A DNA stretch of 47,690 nucleotides from Methylobacter sp. (GCA_026399025.1 JAPLRU010000112.1:1-47690), one strand, 5' to 3'; shown: positions 37,069 through 47,544, numbered from the stretch's first letter. Program-made: numbers and translations. The notes: generated by a model from the letters alone, not told the origin.

Positions 37069-37827
37069 ATGCATGAGCCAATCTACACCATTTCTGCAAG
37101 GGCTAAGCCCGAAAATAAGCCGGTAATGGCGTTTCTTAAAGAAAATTTTGACGGCGTTTCTTTAGACCGAATAGACAGCCTGTTTGGGTTTGTTGAGCGT
37201 TGTACGCTATATGGAGGCAGGACGTTTGAATCGAGAGAATTAAGTGAAGCGGATGTTCAAGTGATGTATGAGCATTCGATAGGGGTTCGTCTCCCCTTGT
37301 CAAACAGTTTTGCGAGTATGGATGAATATAAACAGCACCACGGACTGCTTGAAAAATATCACCGCGCCGGTAATTCGATTATTTTAACGGATAACACTCT
37401 GGCGACTTGGATAAGGCGCGACTATCCTCTGTATAATCTTGAAGCCAGTGTGATAAAAAATATTGATACTTATGAAAAAATCAATAAGGCATTTGATCTA
37501 TACGATACCGTGGTGCTCCCGATGAGGCTCAGTATAGAGTACGATTTTCTGGATAAGCTAACTCAAAAGCCAAGGATAACCCTTTTCGCCAATGCGGGAT
37601 GCGCTTTTAATTGCCCATCGAAAACTTGTTATCCCGCAATTTCCAGAATAAATAAGTTTAATACCCCTATCGATGAAGTCGGCAATCTAAAGATTGGCTG
37701 TTCCATTACAACGGTGCCGCGGGAGATATTAGGCATACAGGATTTTGACATCGGAAAATTATTTGACCTAGGCTTTGAACGATTTAAGCTTTTGCGTCCA
37801 ATACCTGGAGGAATCAAAGGCTTTTGA
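37069..37827 (+). CDS. Four-cysteine protein with distant U32-peptidase/UbiV-like features
   Basis: 252 residues, no signal peptide. The C-terminal half has TLFANAGCAFNCPSKTCYP (Cys178, Cys182, Cys187), then KIGCSITTVPRE (Cys211), then DIGKLFDLGFERFKLLRPIP. This recalls U32-family TIM-barrel proteins such as UbiU/UbiV, where four Cys hold a [4Fe-4S] cluster and a line like D-I-x-K-L-x-x-x-G-x-x-R-F-K follows. The resemblance is distant and the family name is a guess. GAGAGAGC lies upstream. It is followed by a REP-like repeat. Confidence 0.55.
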   Translation: MHEPIYTISARAKPENKPVMAFLKENFDGVSLDRIDSLFGFVERCTLYGGRTFESRELSEADVQVMYEHSIGVRLPLSNSFASMDEYKQHHGLLEKYHRAGNSIILTDNTLATWIRRDYPLYNLEASVIKNIDTYEKINKAFDLYDTVVLPMRLSIEYDFLDKLTQKPRITLFANAGCAFNCPSKTCYPAISRINKFNTPIDEVGNLKIGCSITTVPREILGIQDFDIGKLFDLGFERFKLLRPIPGGIKGF

Positions 37828-37902
37828 ATGGCGCTCCAACCAGCCTCAGCCGGCTCGTCGCAAAAATCAGCTTCTTTCTTTCGATCTACCGCCTATCACA
37901 TG

Positions 37903-37938
37903 TAGGTGGTGGATCGCCTTGCGGCGACCCACCTGTAG
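37903..37938. repeat. REP-like hairpin repeat
   Basis: TAGGTGGTGGATCGCC-TTGC-GGCGACCCACCTGTA forms a long G/C-rich hairpin with a TTGC loop. It belongs to a widespread palindromic class (GGTGGGTCGCCGCAAGGCG). It lies between the convergent U32-like and DUF917 genes. Confidence 0.6.
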
Positions 37939-38011
37939 ATTAGCATTTTACAAATACATCAATTTTCTCCATTCTAAAGGGTTGTTAAAACTCATAAGCC
38001 ATGAGTGCCAC

Positions 38012-38040
38012 GGCCCCATCGATTATAATCAGGCGGGGCC
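38012..38040. terminator. G/C-rich hairpin at the end of the DUF917 gene
   Basis: GGCCCC / GGGGCC stem (6 bp) with a 17-base loop, immediately beyond the DUF917 stop. No good T-run on the minus strand; weak terminator candidate. Confidence 0.4.
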
Positions 38041-38048
38041 ATTCCTGA

Positions 38049-39356
38049 TTATTTTTTGTAAGCAGTCATTAAACTCGACAACGGAATATAGCGGTCTGGA
38101 ATAATTACTCGATCTTCGGGGAATGCCGTCAAGGTTTCTTGGATGTTGGCTAAAAACAAACTTACCAATTTAGCATGTTGCAGTTTTTCAAAGGCGCATA
38201 GTCCAATGATGCCGATCTCTGTTCCTAATGCTATATTTTTAGGGTTTTGTTCCGGATTACTATTGATGTCGGCATTTGATAAGGGTTGGGCGTCTTTTAG
38301 AGTAAGAAAATTTATCGAATCCGGTCCCATCGCAACAAGGCATTTTCTTGTGGCATTCCAGGCCAATAGGCTTTCGTTTTTATAATAGATAAAAATAGTT
38401 TCCCGTTCATTGCTTACGGTGACCTTCCCTGCGTCAAAACCGCTAATGTTTCTTTCTTCCTTATCGGTAATTCTGCCTTCAAATAAGATATAGCTGCTTA
38501 AGGTGAAACTATTTAAAAATCCCAAGAATTCACGATAATTTTTGCTTACGCTCAGGTTTCGTCCCAGATTCCAGGCCAAGCCCACCGTCCACTGGAAGAA
38601 TTTTGCTCGGTTCGGCTCGGACAGGCAGTTTAAATCGGAACCTCGCATCGGATAACAGGCTTTAGCCGCTAAGTTGTTATTTAATCGGGCAAATTTTCGC
38701 GCCTGATGTTCCGTGTCCTCGGCATCGTAGACCCGGACTATTGTTTTTTGGTAACGCCCCGATGGAGCGGTATCGGATGTTAAGATAACAGGGTTTAGCT
38801 GTAAGTTATGAATATTGAACAGATTCATACTCATTTCCGGTGCCGCTCTGCCGCAAGGGTCGCCGTTAATGACGGCAACTCCTTGATGCGCTGAAATAAT
38901 AAAAGGGATTAACGTATTAATGGCGCCCATTTCCACCGGTATCAAATAACTTAATGGTTCGCCGCCGGATTGAGCCAGATAGGCGTTCATTTCCAAGAAA
39001 GCGTTTAATGCCGCTGTTTGCCCGTAACCTTCAAACATTTTGCCGGGCGAACCCAGCAGTGCGATAAAAGCTATGTTTTTATCGGCTATAAGATCGTTAG
39101 GATTCACATAAGTCATTGTATCGGCGTCATTGAGCATTTTTTCGATGAAAAGCAGTGCCAAACCAATAGAACCGCCGCCGCCGGAACCTAGAAAACACGC
39201 GCCATAGGCGATATAGCTGATATCTGTTTTCGTTAATTGATAATTGCCGGAGCCGAAATCTTTTAATTTGTGGTCGTTTACACCGGTTTTTTTGGCTTGC
39301 GTGTCTTCATTAAATGATGATGTTCGAGTTGGGACACTATTAAAGTCATTAAGCAT
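38049..39356 (-). CDS. DUF917 domain-containing protein
   Basis: 435 residues. It carries the PF06032 (DUF917) pattern: YGACFLGSGGGGSIGLALLF near residue 50, SYLIPVEMGAINTLIPFI, then VINGDPCGRAAPEMSMNLFN. The family includes S-methyl-thiohydantoin desulfurase and proteins next to hydantoinases and purine permeases; no such gene is near here. About 40 extra polar residues precede the domain. Divergent from the P450 gene over 231 bases. Exact reaction unknown. Confidence 0.82.
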   Translation of the reverse strand: MLNDFNSVPTRTSSFNEDTQAKKTGVNDHKLKDFGSGNYQLTKTDISYIAYGACFLGSGGGGSIGLALLFIEKMLNDADTMTYVNPNDLIADKNIAFIALLGSPGKMFEGYGQTAALNAFLEMNAYLAQSGGEPLSYLIPVEMGAINTLIPFIISAHQGVAVINGDPCGRAAPEMSMNLFNIHNLQLNPVILTSDTAPSGRYQKTIVRVYDAEDTEHQARKFARLNNNLAAKACYPMRGSDLNCLSEPNRAKFFQWTVGLAWNLGRNLSVSKNYREFLGFLNSFTLSSYILFEGRITDKEERNISGFDAGKVTVSNERETIFIYYKNESLLAWNATRKCLVAMGPDSINFLTLKDAQPLSNADINSNPEQNPKNIALGTEIGIIGLCAFEKLQHAKLVSLFLANIQETLTAFPEDRVIIPDRYIPLSSLMTAYKK

Positions 39357-39587
39357 AAGAAATTTTCTTTAAAATTAAATGGATGATGTCTTTTTCGGGA
39401 GCTTATTTTCATTAAACGCAGAAATTTTTATCAAGCTAGCCTTAATAAAATATCCTTAACTAACTAAGAATGATATTGTAATCCATAACGTCGGTAATAT
39501 GCGGCGAATGCTTACAAAATTTTCATTGCTCTTTTTAACGACAACGACGTCGAAAAATATTAATCAATTAAAATAAATACTTAACTT

Positions 39588-40775
39588 ATGCAACTAGACC
39601 TTCAATCCTCCGAATTTATAGTGAATCCCTATCCGACTTATGCCGAATTGCGCGAACGCTCTCCGATTTATCTGTTAGAGCCCCGCGTTTGGTTGATAAC
39701 CCGTTATCACGATGTCGAATATCTATTGAAAAGCCCGCTTTTAAACAAAGAGGTTCCTTCTATTTTTGATCAATGTTACGGGCGAGATATGAGCGATGAG
39801 CCTGTTTATCGTATTTATAATAATTTCTGGGCTTCAATGGGTTCGTCTCGCCGTAAGCTGGTGGTCAAGGCGCTTAATGCTCGCAAAACAAGCGAGGTGC
39901 GGGCGCTGGTGCAAAAAAGCGCGGACCAGTTGATGGATAAATGGATAGGCTGCGGACAAGCTGATTTAATGAGTGTCTTTGCTTATCCGTTACCGGTGCA
40001 AGTGATTTGCAATATGCTTAATGTCGAGCTGCAACAAACTCTTGATTTTTTGGCGGAGACTAAATTGATGGCGAGATCGGCTGAGCCCAATCCGCTTACG
40101 GCGGCGGAATTAGACGATACTAATGCAGCGGCATTGCGGTTGGTGGCGTTTTTTCGCGAAATATGCCGGCAAAGACGTGAGCAGCCCGGTGATGACTTGG
40201 TTTCGCAGCTGTTGGTAGCCGAGGAAGACGGTGAACGTTTAAGCGAAGATGAAATTATCGCCAACCTCATCATCTTGTTCGTGGCGGGCTACGGGACAAC
40301 AGCTAATGCATTGTGCAATACCTTGCGTTTACTGTTTTTACATCCTGATCAACGGGAGCTGCTGAGCGCCAAACCGGAGCTTTTATCCTGTGCCGTAGAA
40401 GAAGGTTTACGTTTTAGCTCTTCGGCGCCATTTACCTTTCGCACCGTTATGGAGCCGTTGGAAATGCATGGTGTTCGAATTGAGGCCGGAGATTCTGTTT
40501 ACTTAGCCCTTGATTCTGCCAACCATGATCCTGAAGTGTTTGAAGATCCCGATCGTTTTTGGATTGATAGGCCGGCAACTGTTAAAAAATCGCTCTCTTT
40601 CGGTCAGGGTAGCCATTATTGCCTAGGCGCTAAACTGGGAAACATCGCAGTAGAAGTCGCAGTGGAGACATTGTTCCGTCGCTTGCCGAATTTGACTATC
40701 GATAATATAGATCAATTAAAGTGGGAGCCGACTTGGGTATTTAAAGGTTTGGAATCTTTACCGGCCAGATGGTAA
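39588..40775 (+). CDS. Cytochrome P450
   Basis: Soluble bacterial P450 of 395 residues. Heme loop FGQGSHYCLG at residues 338-347 with ligand Cys345; ExxR (Glu272...Arg275) in VEEGLRFS. I-helix segment is VAGYGTTANAL (232-242): the position normally Glu/Asp before Thr-Thr is Gly236, while both Thr remain. Loss of that acid is unusual and bears on proton delivery to oxygen. The C-helix region (SMGSSRRKLVV) also departs from the common HTRLR pattern. No ferredoxin or reductase gene is adjacent. Substrate unknown. Confidence 0.93.
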   Translation: MQLDLQSSEFIVNPYPTYAELRERSPIYLLEPRVWLITRYHDVEYLLKSPLLNKEVPSIFDQCYGRDMSDEPVYRIYNNFWASMGSSRRKLVVKALNARKTSEVRALVQKSADQLMDKWIGCGQADLMSVFAYPLPVQVICNMLNVELQQTLDFLAETKLMARSAEPNPLTAAELDDTNAAALRLVAFFREICRQRREQPGDDLVSQLLVAEEDGERLSEDEIIANLIILFVAGYGTTANALCNTLRLLFLHPDQRELLSAKPELLSCAVEEGLRFSSSAPFTFRTVMEPLEMHGVRIEAGDSVYLALDSANHDPEVFEDPDRFWIDRPATVKKSLSFGQGSHYCLGAKLGNIAVEVAVETLFRRLPNLTIDNIDQLKWEPTWVFKGLESLPARW

Positions 40776-41037
40776 AGATACTGGTTTTTTGCGATAACCA
40801 AGACTGACATTTTTTGCAGCCATTTTATAATTTTGTATTTTTAAAATCGGTTTGTTCGAAAGTGACCAATGGGACCGGCGGTATAAGCTAAACCAGTCCA
40901 ATTATTATCGCGGGTAGGTGCGGAGTTTTCTTACTGCTTAGAGCGGTAATGAGTTTTTTAGAGTGTAATAAGCGTAGCGTTGGATTTACTTCATTAAAAA
41001 CAGCAAAGGGCTCGTCGGTAAATAGTTTCGTTAGCAC

Positions 41038-41069
41038 AAAAAAAGCCCATCGTAACGATGGGCTTTTTT
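41038..41069. terminator. Bidirectional terminator between P450 and ilvC
   Basis: GCCCATCG / CGATGGGC stem (8 bp) with a TAA loop, preceded by seven A and followed by six T, so it works on both strands. It mainly ends the ilvB-ilvH-ilvC transcript. The rest of the 346-base gap (40776-41121) shows nothing else. Confidence 0.85.
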
Positions 41070-41121
41070 AAATACTTAAGTGATCTCTAAAAAAAGAATA
41101 TGGCTTTCAACCAACTTAAGA

Positions 41122-42249
<1,128 letters not shown>

Positions 42250-42261
42250 TTAACCTTGAGT

Positions 42262-42755
42262 TTACAAATGCAGTCCTTTTTCGCCTCTTGAAATACCGGT
42301 CGGTCCGGAGCGAACAACTTCGATAATGCTATCGCCGTCGATAGCCGCGATAAAGGCATCCAGTTTACTGGACGGGCCGACGACGACTCGACGACATAAG
42401 TACTTGGCGTTACATCGATAATCTTGCCGCGAAATATATCCGCCATACCCCTGATTTCTTCACGCGACTGCTCGCTGGTTCTGATCTTGACCATCATCAG
42501 TTCCCGTTCGATATAAACGGAGTCCGCCAAGTCGATTAGTTTAACCACATCAATCAGCTTGTTCAGCTGTTTGGTAATTTGTTCGATAATGTCGTCGCTG
42601 CCGCTAGTGACCAGCGTCATCCTAGACAAGCTGGGATCTTCGGTAGGCGCTACGGTCAGCGACTCAATATTGTAACCACGCGCGGAAAACAAACCTGCGA
42701 CCCGGGATAATGCACCGGATTCGTTTTCAATCAGGATAGAAATAATATGTCTCAT
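42262..42755 (-). CDS. ilvH: Acetolactate synthase small subunit, frameshifted in this sequence
   Basis: Regulatory subunit giving valine feedback to acetolactate synthase. The ACT domain is intact (HIISILIENESGALSRVAGL, FSARGYNIESLTVAPTED). At about 42377-42393, inside a repetitive GTCGTCGAGTCGTCGTCGG (minus strand), the frame changes. A different frame then encodes the normal family end (GPSSKLDAFIAAID, SIIEVVRSGPTGISRGEKGL) to TAA at 42262. The span is one base short of 165 codons (or two too long). Unshifted, the frame runs on to 42168 through the heptamer repeat with unrelated sequence. Its ATG overlaps the ilvB stop. Real mutation or sequencing error. Confidence 0.88.
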
Positions 42756-44491
42756 TATGCCAATTCCCTGTCGGTCGATGTGCCGTTCGCAACTCGTAAA
42801 GTCATATCGTTATGGGCTTTGCCGGCTTCTATCATTGGGTAAACATTTTCGGTTCGGTCAGTCAGGATGTCTAAAAATACGGTACGGTTTTTCAACGCAA
42901 AAGCTTGTTCCAACGCCGGTCTGACTTCTTCGGGTTTACTGATACGTATGCCGACATGACCGTAAGCCTCTGCCAACTTAACGAAGTCCGGGATGGTATC
43001 CATATACGAATGCGAGTAACGGCTTTGGTAGGAAAATTCCTGCCATTGACGAACCATGCCCAAATAGCTGTTGTTCAGGTTGATGATTTTTACCGGCGCA
43101 TTGTATTGCAGTGCGGTCGATAACTCCTGAATGCACATCTGGATGCTGCCGTCGCCGGTCACGCAGGCCACTTCGGAATCGGGAAACGCCAATTTAACGC
43201 CGATGGCCGCAGGCAAGCCAAAGCCCATCGTGCCCAACCCTCCGGAATTAATCCAATGCCGTGGCTTGTTGAACGGATAATATTGGGCTGCCCACATCTG
43301 GTGTTGGCCGACATCCGATGTGATATAGGCTTCGCCTTTGGTGATGTCGTACAACTGCTCAATCACATATTGCGGCTTGATCAACTCGCTACCGCGATCG
43401 TATTCCATGCATTTGATAGCGCGCCATTGTTCGATTTGATTCCACCAGCTTTCCAGCGCTTTTTTAGACGGTTTCTTTTTGCTTTCTCTGAGCATTTCAA
43501 GCATTTGCTCCAATACCGGCTTAACTTCACCGACGATAGGAATAGCGACTTTAACGGTCTTCGAAATAGACGCAGGATCAACGTCGATATGGATAATTTG
43601 GGCGTGCGGACAAAACTGATCCAATTTGCCGGTAACGCGGTCATCAAAACGTGCGCCGATAGCAATAATCACATCGCTGTCATGCATTGCCATATTGGCT
43701 TCATAAGTGCCGTGCATGCCCAACATGCCGACGAACTGTTTGTCGGTCGCAGGATAAGCGCCAAGTCCCATCAAGGTATTGGTGATCGGAAAGCCCAGTA
43801 CTTGAGCGAATTCAATCAACTCCTTATCGGCCTCACCTAAAATTACGCCGCCGCCGGAATAAATAATCGGCTTTTGCGCGGTCAATAATAAGTCCACCGC
43901 TTTCTTAATCTGGCCTTTATGGCCGAGAACGGCCGGATTGTAAGAACGGATAGATACTTTTTTAGGGTATTTATAAGGGATTTTTATTTTGGGATCGGTG
44001 ATGTCCTTAGGGATGTCGACCACAACAGGGCCGGGGCGACCGGTGGTGGCAATATAAAATGCCTTTTTCAGGGTCTCGGCCAGCTTGGTAACGTCTTTAA
44101 CCAAGAAATTATGCTTTACACAGGGGCGGGTAATGCCGACCATGTCGACTTCCTGGAATGCATCGCTGCCGATAACCGGCGACGGTACTTGTCCGGAAAT
44201 AACCACCATCGGGATGGAATCCATATAAGCGGTGGCAATACCGGTGACCGCATTGGTAGCGCCCGGCCCGGAAGTGACCAAGACTACGCCCGGTTTGCCG
44301 GTGGCGCGGGCATAGCCGTCCGCCGCATGGGTGGCGCCCTGTTCGTGCCGGACCAGAATGTGTTTGACATCATCCTGCTGGAAAAGAGCATCGTATAAAT
44401 GCAATACCGCTCCGCCGGGATAGCCAAAAATATATTCTACGCCTTCGTCCTTAAGACTCTGAATTACAATTTGTGCGCCGTTTAGCTCCAC
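42755..44491 (-). CDS. ilvB: Acetolactate synthase large (catalytic) subunit
   Basis: TPP-dependent condensation of two pyruvates, or pyruvate with 2-oxobutyrate. Conserved parts: [15 protein letters not shown], catalytic-Glu region [19 protein letters not shown]/quinone-site region near residues 200-300, and the TPP motif [18 protein letters not shown] with [13 protein letters not shown]. 578 residues. Start GTG with GAGGG upstream. Called ilvI in enterobacteria when paired with ilvH, as here. First gene of the operon; two alternative hairpins lie about 100 bases upstream. Confidence 0.96.
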   Translation of the reverse strand: MELNGAQIVIQSLKDEGVEYIFGYPGGAVLHLYDALFQQDDVKHILVRHEQGATHAADGYARATGKPGVVLVTSGPGATNAVTGIATAYMDSIPMVVISGQVPSPVIGSDAFQEVDMVGITRPCVKHNFLVKDVTKLAETLKKAFYIATTGRPGPVVVDIPKDITDPKIKIPYKYPKKVSIRSYNPAVLGHKGQIKKAVDLLLTAQKPIIYSGGGVILGEADKELIEFAQVLGFPITNTLMGLGAYPATDKQFVGMLGMHGTYEANMAMHDSDVIIAIGARFDDRVTGKLDQFCPHAQIIHIDVDPASISKTVKVAIPIVGEVKPVLEQMLEMLRESKKKPSKKALESWWNQIEQWRAIKCMEYDRGSELIKPQYVIEQLYDITKGEAYITSDVGQHQMWAAQYYPFNKPRHWINSGGLGTMGFGLPAAIGVKLAFPDSEVACVTGDGSIQMCIQELSTALQYNAPVKIINLNNSYLGMVRQWQEFSYQSRYSHSYMDTIPDFVKLAEAYGHVGIRISKPEEVRPALEQAFALKNRTVFLDILTDRTENVYPMIEAGKAHNDMTLRVANGTSTDRELA

Positions 44492-44588
44492 GCTAATACC
44501 CTCAAATAGACTTTCGAATTAAGCCGATTATATGCGCTTTTAAAAATTTAAGGCCTAGATACCGGTGTATTTTAAAGAGCGTCATATA

Positions 44589-44614
44589 GACGGCTGCTGA
44601 TAGCCGCCTTTTTT
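44589..44614 (+). terminator. Hairpin with T-run upstream of ilvB
   Basis: GACGGCT / AGCCGCC (one G-T pair) with a 6-base loop, then six T, reads as an intrinsic terminator on the plus strand, where no gene precedes it. On the ilv (minus) strand the same bases can form this hairpin or an alternative GGCTGCT / AGCAGCC stem (44592-44621), but not both. Could be part of the ilvB leader. Confidence 0.45.
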
Positions 44615-44739
44615 AGCAGCCTAATCCAAACATTTTACTAGGTTTTCGGGCAAATTGTACATGCATCTCTTCGTCCTTTTTGATTCCTGTCTAACCCGCG
44701 ATTCCCTATTTTTACTAAGCTAATTGACCGGGTAGCTTA

Positions 44740-45567
44740 TTATGCTAAAAACTCAAGCTCATAACCGGCAAATTTACGGATATTAATGACGCCGGTATCC
44801 AGCAAGAGATATTGCCCTTTAATACCGTGCAGTACGCCGGAGACTTCGGAGTTTTTATCGAGATTGAAGGATTTAACTTTGACCGGATAGCTATCGACCG
44901 GGAAATGAATGTCCACAACCGGCTCATCGGCTAAAAATTCGATGGCCTCTTGTCCAAAACGTCGGCTAATGTCGACCAGCTCGGCGTCGCAAATAGCGAC
45001 TAATTCATCCCGTTTTGCGATCAGATCGATAGGCTCGGCTTTGCTTTTGAGCATTTGCTGCCAGCTGGTTTTGTCGCTGACGTGTTTGGCGATGGCAATT
45101 TCAATCAGCCCTGAAATATAGCGCGACGGCACTTTAAAGATCGGCAGCGCCTGCACCGCGCCTTGGTCTATCCAGCGCGTTGGGACTTGCGTTTGCCGGG
45201 TGATGCCGACCTTAATGGCGCTGGAATTAGCCAGATAAACCACATGCGGCTGAAAACAGAACTGTTCGCCCCATGACGGCTCCCGGCAGGTGCCGGCCTC
45301 ATAATGACAGGTTTCCGGTTTCATGATGCACATGTCGCATTGCGCCAACGAGGTAAAGCAAGGGTAGCAATAGCCCTGATTAAAGGCTTTTTTAATTGAT
45401 CGCTTGCAATGTACGCAAAAGATTTTACCGGTATAAACCAGCTTAATCGATTTGCCGATCAGTGGGTTTAAACTGACCGACTGCTCGCTTAGCGGAAGCT
45501 CGTATTGAACGTGTTGCGAGGTGTCCGACGTTAGCCGGCTGCGCATTTTTCTTAATTGTCCCTGCAT
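44740..45567 (-). CDS. DUF2797 domain-containing protein
   Basis: 275 residues from the ATG at 45567, which has TAGGAAA upstream; the longer frame adds unlikely residues. The N-terminal part has zinc-ribbon-like cysteines (CVHC, CYPC, CDMC). After them come VVYLANSSAIKVGITRQTQV and PTRWIDQGAVQALPI, which fit DUF2797 and recall a GIY-YIG-like core. A C-terminal beta-rich domain follows. Function unknown. Last gene of a minus-strand group of three, 134 bases after the transglutaminase gene. Confidence 0.82.
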   Translation of the reverse strand: MQGQLRKMRSRLTSDTSQHVQYELPLSEQSVSLNPLIGKSIKLVYTGKIFCVHCKRSIKKAFNQGYCYPCFTSLAQCDMCIMKPETCHYEAGTCREPSWGEQFCFQPHVVYLANSSAIKVGITRQTQVPTRWIDQGAVQALPIFKVPSRYISGLIEIAIAKHVSDKTSWQQMLKSKAEPIDLIAKRDELVAICDAELVDISRRFGQEAIEFLADEPVVDIHFPVDSYPVKVKSFNLDKNSEVSGVLHGIKGQYLLLDTGVINIRKFAGYELEFLA

Positions 45568-45701
45568 TCGGGCGTTTCCTAAAAAGCTGATAATGACGAC
45601 TATGATGGCATGGATAGGGGATTCGTAGAAGTAGCGAAGGCGGGGAGAATTAACATTGGCTTTGGTATCAAACACATTCGTTTGACTTGAGTTGCCGATT
45701 T

Positions 45702-46487
45702 TTAGTCAATTTTATTCACCTGAACATCCATGCTGTGTAAGACGCAACCCAGGCCGAATTGATGAAATATCGATACATCGGCCGCATCGCGGCCAAACGC
45801 AATAATCACTCTGCCGCCATGCAAAGCGTTTTGGCTGGGATCGAAAGCATACCAGCGACCGCCGACATAAGCTTCAAACCAGGCATGTAAATCCATGGGC
45901 TCAAGCCTGTACAAATAACCCGCCACCAGCCGGGCCGGAATACTGATGCTTCGGCATAAGGCGATAGCCAGTTGCGCAAGATCCCGGCATACGCCATAAC
46001 CCCGGTTATTAACCTCTATCGCGGATAACGGAGAATCGCTGGAGCCCGGTATGTATTCGACGGAATGGCGAACCCAATTAACAATTTTACTGACCTGATC
46101 GTAACCCGGCAATGCATCGGCCACGATCTCCCGGGCAAGATCGCCGAACCTGTCGGATTCGCAATAGCGGCTCGGCAGCAGGTAAGGCAAAACGGGGTCG
46201 GGAAGGTTTTGGATCTCGATAAAACAGGCCCCCGGTGCTTGATCACTATATTCAGCGACAACAACTTCGGAAGAGGTATAAATAAAAAACGCTCCCGGAG
46301 GCGCAACCAATCGCTGGCAGAGATTGCCGTAGCTGTCTTTGCTTTCGGTTATCGGTACGTCAGGTTCAACAATATAGCTGGATTTTGAAATCCATTGCTG
46401 CGCACCGCTCAATGGGCGCAGCATTAGAATTAAAGCGGCCGAATCGTCTATCTGGAAATGAAGATTGCAGCTAACCTTCAGCTTCAT
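45702..46487 (-). CDS. Transglutaminase-like protein
   Basis: 261 residues with an N-terminal beta-barrel region (to about 95) and a transglutaminase-like cysteine-protease fold. The catalytic triad is visible: Cys167 in NRGYGVCRDLAQLAIALCRS, His201 in DLHAWFEAYVGG and Asp216 in WYAFDPSQN. Such bacterial proteins are often peptidases or amidases; no signal peptide is present, so it is probably cytoplasmic. The ATG at 46487 lies 22 bases after the ParA-like gene, suggesting one transcript. Substrate unknown. Confidence 0.87.
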   Translation of the reverse strand: MKLKVSCNLHFQIDDSAALILMLRPLSGAQQWISKSSYIVEPDVPITESKDSYGNLCQRLVAPPGAFFIYTSSEVVVAEYSDQAPGACFIEIQNLPDPVLPYLLPSRYCESDRFGDLAREIVADALPGYDQVSKIVNWVRHSVEYIPGSSDSPLSAIEVNNRGYGVCRDLAQLAIALCRSISIPARLVAGYLYRLEPMDLHAWFEAYVGGRWYAFDPSQNALHGGRVIIAFGRDAADVSIFHQFGLGCVLHSMDVQVNKID

Positions 46488-46509
46488 AAGTATAAGTTTG
46501 TTGTCGACA

Positions 46510-47205
46510 TCAAAAATCCAGCGCTTGAATCTGGTTATAGGCATGATTTAGCCAGATTTTGACCCGTTGCCGCTCCAGTAAACCCAGTGCGTTCGGGTTT
46601 TCGGCATCCTTGTTTTTTGCCGCCCAAAAACTGTAGCTGTTGCCGTCAATCTTGGTCATGACCGGAGCATGTAAGCGCTTCAATGTGATCACTTTAGCAT
46701 CCAAGGCCAACGCGCGCTCTTTAACGCCTGATGACTCTAAAATAGTAAAGCTGTCATCGCGCAGCTGGTTTTGCACCAGTCTGTAATGTAATCGCGGACC
46801 GAATTGGTCGAGCAGAGTGCCCAGCAAATCCGCGCAATCTTTACCGGAGTCCATTACATTCCAGTAATACAAGGCAATGTCCAGTTCCTCAGCCAAGTCC
46901 AACACGCCGGATTCCGCTATCCATTTCGCCAGCGGGTAATGGGTTTGAGCGGCGAGATCGACCAAAATACGTTGTTCGGGGTTGGCTAAAGCGGTTTCCA
47001 TAATCGCATCCAGACTTTGATAGTCGTCGATGACGGTCGGCGATGCGTAGTCCGTGTAAAAGCGTAACAAGGCACCGTGCGAGCGGTCCGTATCAAAACC
47101 GATAAACGGTATGTCATGGTCTATCATGTATTGAGCCAGTACACGCGCGACAACGGATTTGCCTACGCCGCCTTTTTCACCGCCGATAAAATGAATGGCA
47201 CTCAT
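46510..47205 (-). CDS. ParA/MinD-like P-loop ATPase
   Basis: 231 residues with a deviant Walker A, GGEKGGVGKSVVARVLAQ, near residue 8 and GFDTDRSHGALLRFY as the switch region. The central part (RILVDLAAQTHYPLAKWIAE) fits the SIMIBI class. There is no ParB or centromere-like gene next to it. It resembles orphan ParA-like proteins of mobilisation or accessory regions rather than chromosomal Soj. GAGGAATAA lies before the ATG. Cargo or partner unknown; the transglutaminase gene downstream is the only candidate in sight. Confidence 0.85.
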   Translation of the reverse strand: MSAIHFIGGEKGGVGKSVVARVLAQYMIDHDIPFIGFDTDRSHGALLRFYTDYASPTVIDDYQSLDAIMETALANPEQRILVDLAAQTHYPLAKWIAESGVLDLAEELDIALYYWNVMDSGKDCADLLGTLLDQFGPRLHYRLVQNQLRDDSFTILESSGVKERALALDAKVITLKRLHAPVMTKIDGNSYSFWAAKNKDAENPNALGLLERQRVKIWLNHAYNQIQALDF

Positions 47206-47544
47206 TATTCCTCCATTAGGTTAATTGAGATTTGTATGTAATTAGGTGGGGAGCGTTATGCGCACCTTGATAAATTATCCCCTGAATCAAGATAAAAGGT
47301 AGATATAGCTTACCCTGCGATACAGTAAAATCGATCAAGCTATATACAGATTAGCGCAAACCGGGTTCTATAAGTCTATTTATAGAGAACTGAATCGATT
47401 GAGCAACCTGACAGCTAAAAGTTCAATCCGAGGCAAGCCTGCACTATCGATGTCTGAATGAATGTTGCTTGATCAACGATGGCATCTATAATCGGTACAA
47501 GCAATAATCAAACCAATAGTCGCTTTAATTGCGGCCGGCACTTA
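47206..47544. other. Intergenic region upstream of the ParA-like gene
   Basis: About 340 bases with no supported ORF. It should hold the promoter of the minus-strand ParA-like gene. No parS-like inverted repeat was seen. Confidence 0.4.

Noticed and set aside
44662-44724. Leu/Phe-rich 20-codon plus-strand ORF near ilvB as an ilv leader peptide
   Set aside because: It lies on the strand opposite to ilvB, so it cannot act as an attenuation leader.
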